64,000 nucleotides of DNA from Janthinobacterium sp. SUN073. GTDB lineage: Bacteria > Pseudomonadota > Gammaproteobacteria > Burkholderiales > Burkholderiaceae_D. Position numbers and translations under genes: made by a program. The notes beneath the pieces are model-generated. The model saw only the letters and a program-made list of their open reading frames with translations, was not told the DNA's origin and ran no database searches. This document shows, piece after piece, positions 1 to 7,419 of this stretch (positions within the stretch are counted from its first letter, which is position 1; every line of letters begins with the position of its first letter). The stretch is taken from assembly GCF_030397665.1 (NCBI RefSeq), contig NZ_JAPUBT010000001.1, forward strand, positions 1,444,781 to 1,508,780. The letters are read 5' to 3'.

Positions 1-108
1 GCTGGCAAGCTGGCCCCTCGGCAACGGTGCGTGAATCAAATACTTACTGGCCAGGCTGCGATGGTACGGCCCGGCGTTACCTCAATGACGAAAAATAGGA
101 GCACGAGC

Positions 109-378
109 ATGACACCTACCGAAATCGATGTCCTCACCAGACTTGCGGAAGCAATAGAAAAAATGCAGCGCACTCCACTACCGCTATCCATAGACCTTTG
201 GGATATGGAAATGCTGGGGCAATACTTTAAGCGAAACCCGCAGGTCGTGCGCCAGAACATCGCCTGTCTTCCCAGCTTCCCAAAGGCGATCAGGCTGCCG
301 ACGAAAGCGAAATCGCATCCGCTGTACAGTGCAAAGGAAGTGGTCGAGTGGGCACAGCGCCACCGTGACAAAAACTGA
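109..378 (+). CDS. AlpA/excisionase-like DNA-binding protein
   Basis: An 89-residue protein whose layout fits the short AlpA/excisionase-type winged-helix regulators found at the ends of integrated elements. Near residues 35-50 there is a helix-turn-helix-like stretch (LGQYFKRNPQVVRQN), then a central FPKAIRLP, then a C-terminal LYSAKEVVEWAQ helix; the last two match the usual FPxPIRLG...W/YxxSEVxxW pattern of the family. The ATG at 109 is preceded by AGGAG at 97-101 with a 7-base spacer, so it is preferred over upstream in-frame codons. It lies beside a direct repeat and a tRNA-like 3' fragment, which suggests a role in excision or gene control of an island to the left. The family call rests on motif memory only. 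Confidence 0.6.
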   Translation: MTPTEIDVLTRLAEAIEKMQRTPLPLSIDLWDMEMLGQYFKRNPQVVRQNIACLPSFPKAIRLPTKAKSHPLYSAKEVVEWAQRHRDKN

Positions 379-525
379 TAGTCTGGCCCGGCGACGAATT
401 TCAGCGTCTTCGCCAACCCTGCAGTTGCCGAGTGCCCCGCTCAGCGCCATCGATGTAGGAGTTGGTATCGCAACAGCGATCCATCCGGGCCGTGATCCCA
501 AGCACGCAATACAGAGTACTTTTCT

Positions 526-549
526 TTTTGACGGTACTTTTGACGGTAC
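526..549. repeat. Perfect tandem direct repeat, 2 x 12 bp
   Basis: TTTTGACGGTAC occurs twice back to back (526-537 and 538-549) with no mismatch. Short direct repeats close to an attachment core are typical arm-type binding sites for tyrosine recombinases or their accessory factors. That function is inferred from the position next to the tRNA-like 3' fragment and an AlpA-like gene. Confidence 0.7.
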
Positions 550-602
550 CTCAATGCCGTAACGGCGAAGAGTTAGCCGTTCATGCGGGTTTCTGGTGCA
601 AA

Positions 603-624
603 TTCGATTCCGGCTCCCGCACCA
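603..624 (+). other. tRNA 3'-end-like fragment, candidate attR core
   Basis: The sequence begins TTCGATTCC and ends CCCGCACCA, like the T-loop, 3' T-stem strand, acceptor strand and CCA of a tRNA; the CCCGCACCA end recalls bacterial leucine tRNAs. It is one base shorter than a canonical T-loop-to-CCA segment and has no tRNA body upstream, so it is not a functional tRNA. An intrinsic terminator follows 25 bases later, as after a native tRNA gene. The simplest reading is the tRNA-proximal remnant left by integration of an element lying to the left. Confidence 0.45.
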
Positions 625-649
625 CAGAACACATCAAAGAAGTACCGAT

Positions 650-693
650 AAAGCCATTAAATCCAATGAAAACAAGGATTTAGTGGCTTTTTT
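650..693 (+). terminator. Strong intrinsic terminator after tRNA-like fragment
   Basis: A 15-bp stem (650-664 with 676-690, one T-G wobble) with an 11-base loop, closing on an uninterrupted run of T through 693. It probably once ended the tRNA transcript whose 3' end is mimicked at 603-624. Confidence 0.85.
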
Positions 694-822
694 CTTGTCC
701 GTTCATTCCGAACACCAGCGATTATTCCCGATGGCGCTCCATGACCCGCCTGCCGCTGCTGCCCTGGCCGCAGCGGGGAAGTGCGGCCGCGTCACTGGAT
801 AGCGGCCGACTATTCCTTGCCA

Positions 823-1068
823 TCATAGGAAGGTCATTTCCAGACCGGCCATCCTGACAACGAAGAAGGTGACGATCCCCAAGGCCAGGAGCAACAGCAT
901 GAAGACTGCGACCACCTTGCCGCTTGCGCGCAGCACCGCGCGGTTTTGCTTCGCCTTATCCTGATCCTTCTTCCCTTGGTCGTAATGCCACTTGATGGCG
1001 AAGAACATGCCCGTGCAGAGCACGAAAGCCTTGAATGTCACGAAGACTATGGGGGTCCAATCGATCAT
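823..1068 (-). CDS. Small two-helix membrane protein, unknown function
   Basis: An 81-residue protein I do not recognise. Two hydrophobic helices (about residues 3-28 and 55-78) flank a short, strongly charged linker rich in Lys, Asp and Gln (GKKDQDKAKQNR), giving a hairpin membrane topology. The ATG at 1068 is chosen because GGAAA lies upstream; an in-frame GTG at 1098 would add ten polar residues with no ribosome binding site. It sits alone, just inside the chromosome from the presumed island end. Small proteins of this shape are often respiratory-chain or secretion accessory subunits, but nothing here decides that. Confidence 0.5.
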   Translation of the reverse strand: MIDWTPIVFVTFKAFVLCTGMFFAIKWHYDQGKKDQDKAKQNRAVLRASGKVVAVFMLLLLALGIVTFFVVRMAGLEMTFL

Positions 1069-1450
1069 TTTGCGTATTTCCAGTCTATTACTTGACACTA
1101 TCTATCGTGAGGAGCACTACCTCAAAACGCTGCTTCAGCAGCTTCTGTTCCAACCATCCCCCAGGCATCCTGTTTGACTCTTTCATTATAGCTACCTATG
1201 AAATAACAATGGCATCGGGCGCAGTGATTGGCCGAATACGGATGAGAGAGGAGAAAACGTCAGCGACTGCCATGCAAGGATGCTGCCGCACGTTCTGAAG
1301 CATACTACTTCAAAACAATTTCCATACATTGAGACAAAATGTCCCAGTTGAAAACCATGCAAGATGATCATTTGGCCATCTGCTTGCCGCGATGCGCCGG
1401 GAACGAGGGAGCGGAACAGCAGCAGGGAAGCTGCCGCCTCAGGCGAGTAC
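1069..1450. other. Gene-free stretch of lower GC
   Basis: No supported gene. A minus-strand frame (1192-1473) overlaps the end of the NnrU-like gene and has no recognisable product. A weak sigma70-like pair on the plus strand (TTGACT at 1174-1179, 17-base spacer, TATGAA at 1197-1202) has no gene downstream and may be chance. The lower GC than the flanks fits decayed sequence near the island end. Confidence 0.4.
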
Positions 1451-2029
1451 TTAACCAAACGGCCGCACGCCAAACAGCACGCCGTGCAGCCAGAACGCCA
1501 GCAGCAGCCACAGCGCGACCCCGGCGCCGATGGCGATCAAGGTGCCTGGCATGCTGCCACCCTGGTAGCGGGTGCCGGCCGCGCGGTCGCGCCGCACGGC
1601 CGCATACAGATCCACTGACGACCAGACGAGGAAGCCGCCGAACAGCAGCACGTCGGCCACGCTGCCGTTGGCCAGCAGATGCGCCACGGCCCAGAGTTGC
1701 GTGCCCAGCAGCATGGGGTGGTGCACCCAGGTCTTGATGCGGTTGCGCGGCACATTGGCCGCCGCTAATAAAATCAGCGAGAACAGCATCAGCAGGCCGC
1801 TGGCGTGGCGCAAGCCCATGGGCGGCGCCCACAGCACCAGCGGCTGCTGGCGCGCCAGGGCGTAGCCCCAGATGATCAGACCCAGCCCGGCGAACGCCAC
1901 GAGCGAATACAGTCCCTTCCAGCGCTTTTCGCCGAGGCGCGCCAGCTGGGCGCTGCGCCAGCCGTCGGCGACGATGCGCACCGAGTGCAAGCCCAGGAAT
2001 AACAGCAAACCGAGTATCAGCACCGTCAT
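1451..2029 (-). CDS. NnrU family membrane protein
   Basis: A 192-residue protein with about five or six transmembrane helices. It carries the family hallmarks: an N-terminal LLLFLGLHS, an RWKGLYSLVAFAGL segment after the first loop, and a conserved HPMLLGTQLWAVAHLLANG block around residues 105-125 with His and Trp residues. NnrU-type proteins were named from a denitrification locus and share a fold with methyltransferase/isomerase membrane proteins. The biochemical role is unsettled. No nitrogen-oxide genes lie nearby, so a denitrification role is not supported here. The gene stands alone between two poorly characterised genes. Confidence 0.8.
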   Translation of the reverse strand: MTVLILGLLLFLGLHSVRIVADGWRSAQLARLGEKRWKGLYSLVAFAGLGLIIWGYALARQQPLVLWAPPMGLRHASGLLMLFSLILLAAANVPRNRIKTWVHHPMLLGTQLWAVAHLLANGSVADVLLFGGFLVWSSVDLYAAVRRDRAAGTRYQGGSMPGTLIAIGAGVALWLLLAFWLHGVLFGVRPFG

Positions 2030-2098
2030 CGTCTTCTCCCGCAGTCAATACCAGCTACCGAGCATAGACGACGCCATGGCCGGCGTCGTCCGCGCAGA

Positions 2099-2491
2099 TC
2101 AACGTTCCTCGCGATAGTAGTCGCAGCCCTCGAACGTGGTGCGCAGCGCCTGCTGCAGTTGGGCGTAGCGCTCCGGCGTCAGGTTGAAACGCACGTCGAT
2201 CTGGCCGTCGTCATCCATCTGCATGGCCGCCTCGGCATCCATCTGCACGGACAGGCGGTTCGGATGCAGGATCACGGCGTGCATGTGGCCATACCAGGCA
2301 AATTCCTGGCCGCAATATTCAATATAGGGTTCGTCCATGCCCATGGCGACGTCCTGCTCGTCATACTCGTCGGCGCGCTGCAGCATCAGGTAGACGGGCT
2401 CGCCTTTGCCGGCCGGCGCGGCCAGGGTGGTGATCAGGGCGTCGTCTTCATTCATAACGGACAACTCGGTGGCGGTAAATCCTGCGGACAT
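2099..2491 (-). CDS. Hypothetical protein, Imm10-like immunity protein?
   Basis: A 130-residue acidic, soluble protein. The segment YLMLQR...DMGMDEPYIE-type core, YGHMHAVILHPNRLSV and a C-terminal amphipathic helix resemble the immunity protein 10 (Imm10) family, small single-domain proteins that neutralise polymorphic toxins. This is a resemblance only. No toxin gene is adjacent; the neighbours are an NnrU-like gene and an acetyltransferase. An internal ATG at 2455 would give a shorter form; neither start has a convincing ribosome binding site, so the longest ATG frame is given. Confidence 0.5.
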   Translation of the reverse strand: MSAGFTATELSVMNEDDALITTLAAPAGKGEPVYLMLQRADEYDEQDVAMGMDEPYIEYCGQEFAWYGHMHAVILHPNRLSVQMDAEAAMQMDDDGQIDVRFNLTPERYAQLQQALRTTFEGCDYYREER

Positions 2492-2638
2492 GGCGTGCTT
2501 TCAACAAATAGGGGGATGACGCCACCATAGCGCAAAAGCGACCCGGACGACATAGGCGCGGGCGAATAAAGCGTGCCGTCACGAAAATCCATCGCCGCCT
2601 ATAATTACCGCTCCAAACTATTTCCACAGGAGACAGCC

Positions 2639-3055
2639 TTGACCGCAACATCGCCCTACACCATCCGCCTGGCCATTCCCGCCATCGACACCTACCAGCA
2701 CCTGCGCGTCGCCGCCGGCATGAGCGCGAAAACCGCAGAGGCGGCGGCCAAGGGCTTGCCCAACTCCCTGTTTGCCGTGCAAGTGCTGCTGGGCGACGAG
2801 GTGGTGGGCATGGGCCGCATCATCGGCGATGGCGGCTGCTTCTTCCAGGTGACCGATATCGCCGTGCTGCCCGCGCACCAGGGCAAGGGCCTGGGCAAGC
2901 GCATCATGGGCGAGATCATGCAATTCATCGAGAAGGACGTCCCGCAAAGCGCGTATGTCAGCCTGATCGCCGATGGCCAGGCGCAAGAGCTGTATGCGCA
3001 ATTCGGTTTCAAGCATACGGCGCCCGTCTCCGTCGGCATGGCACTGGTACGCTAG
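2639..3055 (+). CDS. GNAT family N-acetyltransferase
   Basis: A 138-residue single GNAT domain. The acetyl-CoA loop DIAVLPAHQGKGLGKRIM (Q-x-x-G-x-G/A) is clear near residues 77-94, followed by a YAQFGFKHT segment typical of the C-terminal half. The start is taken as TTG at 2639, because AGGAG at 2628-2632 sits six bases upstream; an upstream in-frame ATG lacks a site and would add a non-homologous tail. The stop codon overlaps the GTG start of the next gene by one base (TAGTG), so the two are probably translationally coupled. The substrate cannot be told from sequence. Confidence 0.85.
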   Translation: MTATSPYTIRLAIPAIDTYQHLRVAAGMSAKTAEAAAKGLPNSLFAVQVLLGDEVVGMGRIIGDGGCFFQVTDIAVLPAHQGKGLGKRIMGEIMQFIEKDVPQSAYVSLIADGQAQELYAQFGFKHTAPVSVGMALVR

Positions 3056-3801
3056 TGCCGGCCTGGCTGGCTGCCAGCACGGCGCTGGCGCTGCTGTTGA
3101 GCGCCGCCGCCTGGCGCGCCGAGCGCCTGCTGCAGCGGCGCGGGCGCACGACGCGCTGGCTGTGGCTGGCGGCCATCGCAGCCTCCGTCATCGTGCCGCT
3201 GGCGTGGCTGCCCGGCGTGCTGGCGGCCATGCCTGCGACACAATCGCAGCTGAAACTGGGCTGGTTTGTCTTATCCAGCGGCATGCTGATGCTGTTGCTG
3301 CTGCGCAGCGCCTGGCTGCTGTCGCACCAGCGCCGCTGGCAAAAAACCACCTTGCTGGGTACGCCCGTGTACTTGAGCGGCGGCATCGGCCCTTGCGTGG
3401 CGGGGCTGCTGCGGCCGCGCATCGTGATGCCCGTCTGGCTGCAACTGATTCCTCCCCGGCAACAGGCGCTGCTACTGGCGCACGCACAATGCCGGCTTGC
3501 CGCGCGCGACCCGCAGCTGCTGGCCCTGGCCTACGCCTTGATCGTGCTCATGCCCTGGAACCTGCCCCTGTGGTGGCAGCTGCACCGGCTGCGCTTTGCC
3601 ATCGAAGTCGATTGCGACGCGCGCATGCTGGCACACGGCCACGCGTTGCGCGACTATGCCACGGTGCTGCGTCGGCACGGCCAGTATTACTCGGGCTTGA
3701 CGGGCGCCGCCCCCATCGTGCTGGGCGACCCGCGCGCACTGCGCCGGCGCCGCCATCTGATGGCCAGATTTACCGGGAAGCAGACGGCGAACTTGCTATA
3801 G
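3055..3801 (+). CDS. M56 (BlaR1/MecR1)-like membrane protein lacking HExxH
   Basis: A 248-residue protein with hydrophobic helices near residues 1-20, 34-60 and 68-92 and another near 155-172, matching the membrane part of the M56 family. The region that normally carries the zinc motif HExxH reads HAQCR (residues 143-147), and the downstream VDCDARML resembles the conserved ELxCDxxVL of the family. Zinc ligands are therefore missing and the protein is probably non-catalytic. It starts with GTG overlapping the acetyltransferase stop. No BlaI/MecI-type repressor is present. The open frame is intact, so it is given as a gene rather than a pseudogene, though decay is possible. Confidence 0.6.
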   Translation: MPAWLAASTALALLLSAAAWRAERLLQRRGRTTRWLWLAAIAASVIVPLAWLPGVLAAMPATQSQLKLGWFVLSSGMLMLLLLRSAWLLSHQRRWQKTTLLGTPVYLSGGIGPCVAGLLRPRIVMPVWLQLIPPRQQALLLAHAQCRLAARDPQLLALAYALIVLMPWNLPLWWQLHRLRFAIEVDCDARMLAHGHALRDYATVLRRHGQYYSGLTGAAPIVLGDPRALRRRRHLMARFTGKQTANLL

Positions 3802-3865
3802 TAGCGGCAACGCCGCGCGGCGCGCCCGCGTTCCCGGCTCCCCCCTTAGAAATCAGAGAGATACC

Positions 3866-4366
3866 ATGCTTTACCTGCTTGCCATCGTGATCGTCATCGC
3901 CCTGCTGTACTACGTCTTCAGCGGCCGCACGCCCGCCAAACCGCTGCACAAGCCGCTCATGTCCGTGCGCCAGTACGTGCCGGCGATTCCCGCAGGCGCA
4001 CCGGCGCACCACTGGAGCGACGAGGGGCGCTTTGCGTCGGAGGTGGAAAACGAAGCGATGTACCAACCCGCCATCGCCAAACTGGCCGGCGAGCACGGTC
4101 CCGGCAACGCGGAAGAAAAGTGCCTGGCCCTGCTCGTCTGCGACGATGCCAATCCGTTCCAGGACAAGGCCATCGCCGTCTTCATCGATGGCCAGCTGGT
4201 GGGCTACCTGTCGCACAACGACGCCCTGCGCCTGCGCCGCAACCTGGGCCGCCAGGACCTGGTCGGCCAGCTGACCTCATGCGACGCCGTCATCCGTGGC
4301 GGCGGCCTGTGGAACGGCAAGCGCCTGTCGTATGCCGTCTGGCTGGACTTGCAGCCCTACAATTAA
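3866..4366 (+). CDS. Single-pass membrane-anchored protein with HIRAN-like C-terminus
   Basis: A 166-residue protein beginning with one transmembrane helix (about residues 2-19), a short Pro-rich linker, and a soluble domain. The C-terminal part (CLALLVCDDANPFQDKAIAVFIDGQLVGYLSHNDALRLRRNL) resembles the HIRAN-like pattern of nucleic-acid-associated domains, where conserved N-P-xD-x-A-I-x-V and GYL motifs occur. The similarity is only by eye and the function is unknown. The start ATG is preceded by AGAGAG at a suitable distance. It stands alone, convergent with the methyltransferase gene that follows. Confidence 0.5.
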   Translation: MLYLLAIVIVIALLYYVFSGRTPAKPLHKPLMSVRQYVPAIPAGAPAHHWSDEGRFASEVENEAMYQPAIAKLAGEHGPGNAEEKCLALLVCDDANPFQDKAIAVFIDGQLVGYLSHNDALRLRRNLGRQDLVGQLTSCDAVIRGGGLWNGKRLSYAVWLDLQPYN

Positions 4367-4369
4367 AAC

Positions 4370-5170
4370 CTATCCCGCGCGCGCCAGCCTGACAGCGCGC
4401 GTGGCAATAAAGCTGGGCAGGTATTTTTCAATTTCAAAGCGCGGGTGGGGATGCATTTCCTCGTGGTAGCCTGCCAGCACGAAGCCCGCCGCCAGCTGGC
4501 CGCCGATCTGGCTGTCCAGGCCATGGCCGAAAACCAGCGCCTCGCCCTTCTCCATGCGCGTCGCCAGCGCATCGGCGTCCATATCCTCCACATCCGAATA
4601 CGGCAACACGAAACGGGGCCGTATCAAGCCCTGCTGTGCCCATTGCGGGTCGCGGTCGCCGATGAACACGGCCGGGTTGAAGAAACTGCTCAGCAGCACG
4701 CCGCCATCGGCCAGCACGCGCGCGCATTCGCGCCACACGGGGGCGATATCGGGTACGTACTGGTTCGATACAGGATGGACGATGACATCGAAGCTGGCGT
4801 CGGCAAAACAAGCCAGGTCACGCATGTCGCCCTGCACGGTGGCCAGCTGCAAACCGTCGCGTTCCGCCACCATGCGGTCTTGCGCCAGTTGCTGCTCAGA
4901 CAAATCGAACACGGTGACGTGCGCGCCAGCGGCGGCCAGCACGGGCGCCTGCTGCCCGCCGGCACCGGCCAGGCACAGGATGCGCTTGCCGCTTACCTCG
5001 CCCAACCAGCCGGCCGGCAAGGGGCCGGGCGTCAGATGGATCTGCCACTGCCCGGCGCGGGCAGCCGCGATGGTGGCGCTGTCGACGGGCTGCGACCACG
5101 GGCTGTTGCGTGCAGCCTGGGCATCCCAGGCTTGCTGATTATGCTGCAAGAAGTTGTTACTTAAAGGCAT
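4370..5170 (-). CDS. Class I SAM-dependent methyltransferase
   Basis: A 266-residue Rossmann-type methyltransferase. Motif I is LCLAGAGGQQAPVLAAAG, an atypical glycine loop (GAGGQ), followed by an acidic strand end (VTVFDLSEQQL), a QGDMRDL motif II and FDVIVHPVSNQYV as motif III. It is of the Methyltransf_11/25 type acting on small molecules; the substrate is unknown. The ATG at 5170 is used because AAAGGA lies just upstream; ATG 5176 is the alternative. The gene ends almost against the convergent upstream gene and is divergent from the universal stress gene across a 421-base intergenic region. Confidence 0.8.
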   Translation of the reverse strand: MPLSNNFLQHNQQAWDAQAARNSPWSQPVDSATIAAARAGQWQIHLTPGPLPAGWLGEVSGKRILCLAGAGGQQAPVLAAAGAHVTVFDLSEQQLAQDRMVAERDGLQLATVQGDMRDLACFADASFDVIVHPVSNQYVPDIAPVWRECARVLADGGVLLSSFFNPAVFIGDRDPQWAQQGLIRPRFVLPYSDVEDMDADALATRMEKGEALVFGHGLDSQIGGQLAAGFVLAGYHEEMHPHPRFEIEKYLPSFIATRAVRLARAG

Positions 5171-5413
5171 CGTCATCCTTTCAGAAAAAAGCAGGATGCG
5201 AATGTAGCATGACGCCAGGCAAGGCGTCGCACTGCGCATGCTGGCCGAAAAAGGACTACGAGAAAGTATCGAAACCTGAGAAGTGAACTCCCGCCACGGC
5301 CAGCGTTGTTGCGTCACACAAAGCAATGCCGGACAGATGGCGCCGGCGCCGATGCAGACCACTGGAAGGGCAAGGAGTTCAATGCCATTATCGCTGGCAC
5401 GGGGCCAGGCATT

Positions 5414-5427
5414 TTGATGCACATCAA
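5414..5427. promoter_or_regulatory. FNR/ANR-type box, exact consensus
   Basis: TTGATGCACATCAA is an exact match to the FNR/ANR consensus TTGAT-N4-ATCAA, and the palindrome extends one base on each side (TTTGAT...ATCAAA). It lies 165-178 bases ahead of the universal stress protein start, a gene type known to be FNR/ANR-activated under low oxygen in other proteobacteria. Confidence 0.7.
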
Positions 5428-5444
5428 ACAGCTCGCAATTTCCT

Positions 5445-5483
5445 GGCCGTGGCCTTGCGGAAGGCCACGGCCCGTGTTTTTTT
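5445..5483 (+). terminator. Terminator-like hairpin between FNR boxes
   Basis: A perfect 10-bp stem GGCCGTGGCC/GGCCACGGCC (5445-5454 with 5463-5472), an 8-base loop, then a seven-T run at 5477-5483. No gene precedes it on the plus strand for more than 250 bases, so it may end a small RNA or act as an attenuator. Confidence 0.6.
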
Positions 5484-5495
5484 GACCCATATCAA
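5482..5495. promoter_or_regulatory. Second FNR/ANR-like box, one mismatch
   Basis: TTGACCCATATCAA matches TTGAT-N4-ATCAA at nine of ten positions. Its centre is about 103 bases ahead of the universal stress protein ATG, a good distance for a class II activated promoter with a transcription start near 5530. Confidence 0.5.
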
Positions 5496-5591
5496 GTCCA
5501 GCATAAGAAAACCGCCGCCCGGCACGGCAATGCTGGACTTGCCCGTGTTGCCGTTCTAGCCTTGTTGCCATCCTGACTACCGAGTGACCAC

Positions 5592-6428
5592 ATGGCTTAC
5601 AAATCCATCCTCGTCCACGCCGACCTGTCGCGCCATGCGCCGCAGCGCATCGCCATCGCGGCGCGGCTGGCGCACGCACACCAGGCGCACCTGATCGGCG
5701 CGGCGATGACGGGCCTGTCGCGCTTTACCCTGGAAAACAACCGCGGCATGCGCGGCGGCGCCGTGGCGGCGCAGATCAACGCCCTGCACGGGCAGGCGGA
5801 ACAGGCGCTGGACCAGTTCGAAACGCTGGCGCGCCAGGCCGGCGCCGTCTCGCTCGAGCGGCGCCTGATCGAAGACGATGAAGATGGCGGCATGGCCGTC
5901 AGCGCCCGCTACAGCGACTTGACAGTGCTCAGCCAGCACGACGACAGCGAAGCATTGCCCGGCGCCATGAGCGACCTGGTGCCCTACGTGATGCTGAACG
6001 CGGCCCGTCCCGTACTGATCGTGCCGCGCAGCGGCCAGTTTACGGAAGTCAACAACACCGTGGTGGTGGCCTGGGATGGCAGCATGGAAGCGACGCGCGC
6101 CATCGGCCACGCCCTGCCGCTCTTGCGCGCGGCGCGCCTGGTGGTGCTGGCCCTGCTGCACCCGCCGGCCGGCCACGCGCAGCCGGCCCGCCACCCGGGC
6201 GCCGACATCGCCGCCTACCTGAGCCGCCATGGCGTGCCCGTCGAAGTGCGCCCCGCCATCGCCACGGGCGACATCGGCGCGGCGCTGCTGGCCATGGCCG
6301 CCGAAGTGCATGCGAACCTGCTGGTGATGGGCGGCTACGGCCACGCGCGCTTCCGCGAAATTTTATTGGGCGGCGTCACGGAAACCGTGCTGCGCCAGAT
6401 GACCTTGCCCGTGCTGATGGCGCACTGA
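5592..6428 (+). CDS. Universal stress protein, two UspA domains
   Basis: A 278-residue cytoplasmic protein made of two tandem Usp domains (about 1-140 and 150-278). The second ends with an ATP-binding type signature, GGYGHARFREILLGGVTETV, matching G-x2-G-x9-G-[ST]; the first lacks such a motif and is probably structural. Tandem Usp proteins bind nucleotide and help cells survive oxygen limitation or redox stress. Upstream FNR/ANR-like boxes support oxygen-responsive expression, an inference consistent with what is known for this family in Pseudomonas. The gene appears monocistronic. The ATG at 5592 begins the usual MAYKSILVHAD start of the family. Confidence 0.9.
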   Translation: MAYKSILVHADLSRHAPQRIAIAARLAHAHQAHLIGAAMTGLSRFTLENNRGMRGGAVAAQINALHGQAEQALDQFETLARQAGAVSLERRLIEDDEDGGMAVSARYSDLTVLSQHDDSEALPGAMSDLVPYVMLNAARPVLIVPRSGQFTEVNNTVVVAWDGSMEATRAIGHALPLLRAARLVVLALLHPPAGHAQPARHPGADIAAYLSRHGVPVEVRPAIATGDIGAALLAMAAEVHANLLVMGGYGHARFREILLGGVTETVLRQMTLPVLMAH

Positions 6429-6497
6429 GCTAAGGCGCGCCACGTTTATTTGCTAAATAGCTATAATTGCCTGATTAATTACTTCAAGGCAATGTAC

Positions 6498-7367
6498 ATG
6501 AAGCAACAACTGATCAATTGGGGCAGCACCCTGGCGCCGTTCGGCAGCGACCTGCTGTGGACGGTCCTGCCGTGGATGCTGCTGTATGGCGTGATCGGCT
6601 TTGTGCTGGCGCTCGGCATCTGCTACCAGCTGGCCAGAAAATGCCTGCTGGTGCGCCGCCCGCCCGCCTGGCACGTGGCCGCCAAGCTCAGCTATGTGTT
6701 GATCCTGCTCGCGCTGCCGCTCCTCGGCGGCGGGCTTGGCGCCGTGCATAGCGTGCACCGCGTGGTCGACCAGGCCCTCGAGCGCGACCTGCAGCCGGTA
6801 TTCGAAGCACAGATGCCGGCGCTGCGCGTCTACCTGGAACAGCAGGTCAAGCTGATCGCCCCGGGCCAGCCGATCAGCGTGCGCAGCCTGCTCGAACCGC
6901 TCGTGCAAGGCATGTATTACCGGCCCACGTCCGGCAGCTACTGGGAACGCAGCAAGGCGCGCTGGATCAATGAATTCATCCTGCGCCGCGGCAGCGTGCT
7001 GCTGACGCAGGTGCTGCAAGAACAACTGATCGCCAGGGTCGGCCTGCTCGGCGAAGCGCTCAAGGGCGCCAACTTCCGGGGCCAGGCGACCGGTGACTTG
7101 GCCGCGCTGGGCACCGACCTGGCCGTGCGCCTGACCACCGACGTGGCGCGCCAGGCCGATTTCAGCAAACTCGACAAATCGGTGCCGATGATTTTCATCG
7201 ACGCCATCAAACGCCAGGCGGGCGCCTATTTCAATTCGTTCAAGATCACGCTGGGCCTGTTCGCGCTGGCGGCGCTGCTGCTGGTGTGGGGCGAGATCAT
7301 GCTGTACCGCCACTATTACCTGCGCCGCCATCCGCCCGCCGCGGCCCTGCCCGTGGCGCCCATGTAA
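6498..7367 (+). CDS. Predicted inner-membrane protein, unknown function
   Basis: A 289-residue protein with a hydrophobic helix at about residues 20-45, another at about 65-85, and a C-terminal helix at about 252-272, with a roughly 160-residue loop between the second and third that would face the periplasm. The loop holds no motif I recognise. The ATG at 6498 is chosen because AAGGC at 6485-6489 is correctly spaced; the ATG at 6492 is too close. The gene stands alone and runs toward a shared terminator with maeB. No function is assigned. Confidence 0.6.
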   Translation: MKQQLINWGSTLAPFGSDLLWTVLPWMLLYGVIGFVLALGICYQLARKCLLVRRPPAWHVAAKLSYVLILLALPLLGGGLGAVHSVHRVVDQALERDLQPVFEAQMPALRVYLEQQVKLIAPGQPISVRSLLEPLVQGMYYRPTSGSYWERSKARWINEFILRRGSVLLTQVLQEQLIARVGLLGEALKGANFRGQATGDLAALGTDLAVRLTTDVARQADFSKLDKSVPMIFIDAIKRQAGAYFNSFKITLGLFALAALLLVWGEIMLYRHYYLRRHPPAAALPVAPM

Positions 7368-7401
7368 AAAAGCCGCGCCTCCTTGCGGATGGCGCGGCCT
7401 T
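7366..7401 (-). terminator. Intrinsic terminator of maeB
   Basis: The stem AGCCGCGCC/GGCGCGGCCT (7371-7379 with 7391-7400) with an 11-base loop has its U-run (six T on the minus strand, 7371-7366) oriented for the minus-strand maeB transcript. It may also slow the convergent membrane protein transcript. Confidence 0.85.
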
Positions 7402-7419
7402 CAAGCGGCAGCTAAAACC

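Larger units (their letters stand above)
379..822. other. Non-coding stretch at presumed island/chromosome junction
   Basis: No convincing gene is visible here; short open frames lack ribosome binding sites and recognisable products. The stretch holds a perfect tandem 12-bp repeat (526-549), an inverted repeat AACGGC/GCCGTT around 560-582, a fragment resembling a tRNA 3' end (603-624) and a strong terminator (650-693), each listed separately. Confidence 0.6.
5171..5591. other. Intergenic region with FNR-type boxes and a hairpin
   Basis: A 421-base divergent region with no supported gene. It contains two FNR/ANR-like boxes (5414-5427 and 5482-5495), a terminator-like hairpin between them (5445-5483) and a small hairpin GACGCC/GGCGTC at 5211-5228 near the methyltransferase start. 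A short untranslated RNA ending at 5483 is possible but no promoter can be named with confidence. Confidence 0.5.

Noticed and set aside
584..624. A functional tRNA gene ending at 624.
   Set aside because: The T-loop-to-CCA segment is one base short and no anticodon, D-arm or 5' acceptor strand precedes it; kept only as an attachment-site candidate.
1192..1473. A 93-residue minus-strand frame in the gap before the NnrU-like gene.
   Set aside because: Overlaps the end of the NnrU-like gene in another frame and has no recognised motif or ribosome binding site.
3055..3801. Calling the M56-like gene a pseudogene.
   Set aside because: The frame is intact, the start is coupled to the upstream gene and membrane features are preserved; only the catalytic motif is lost.
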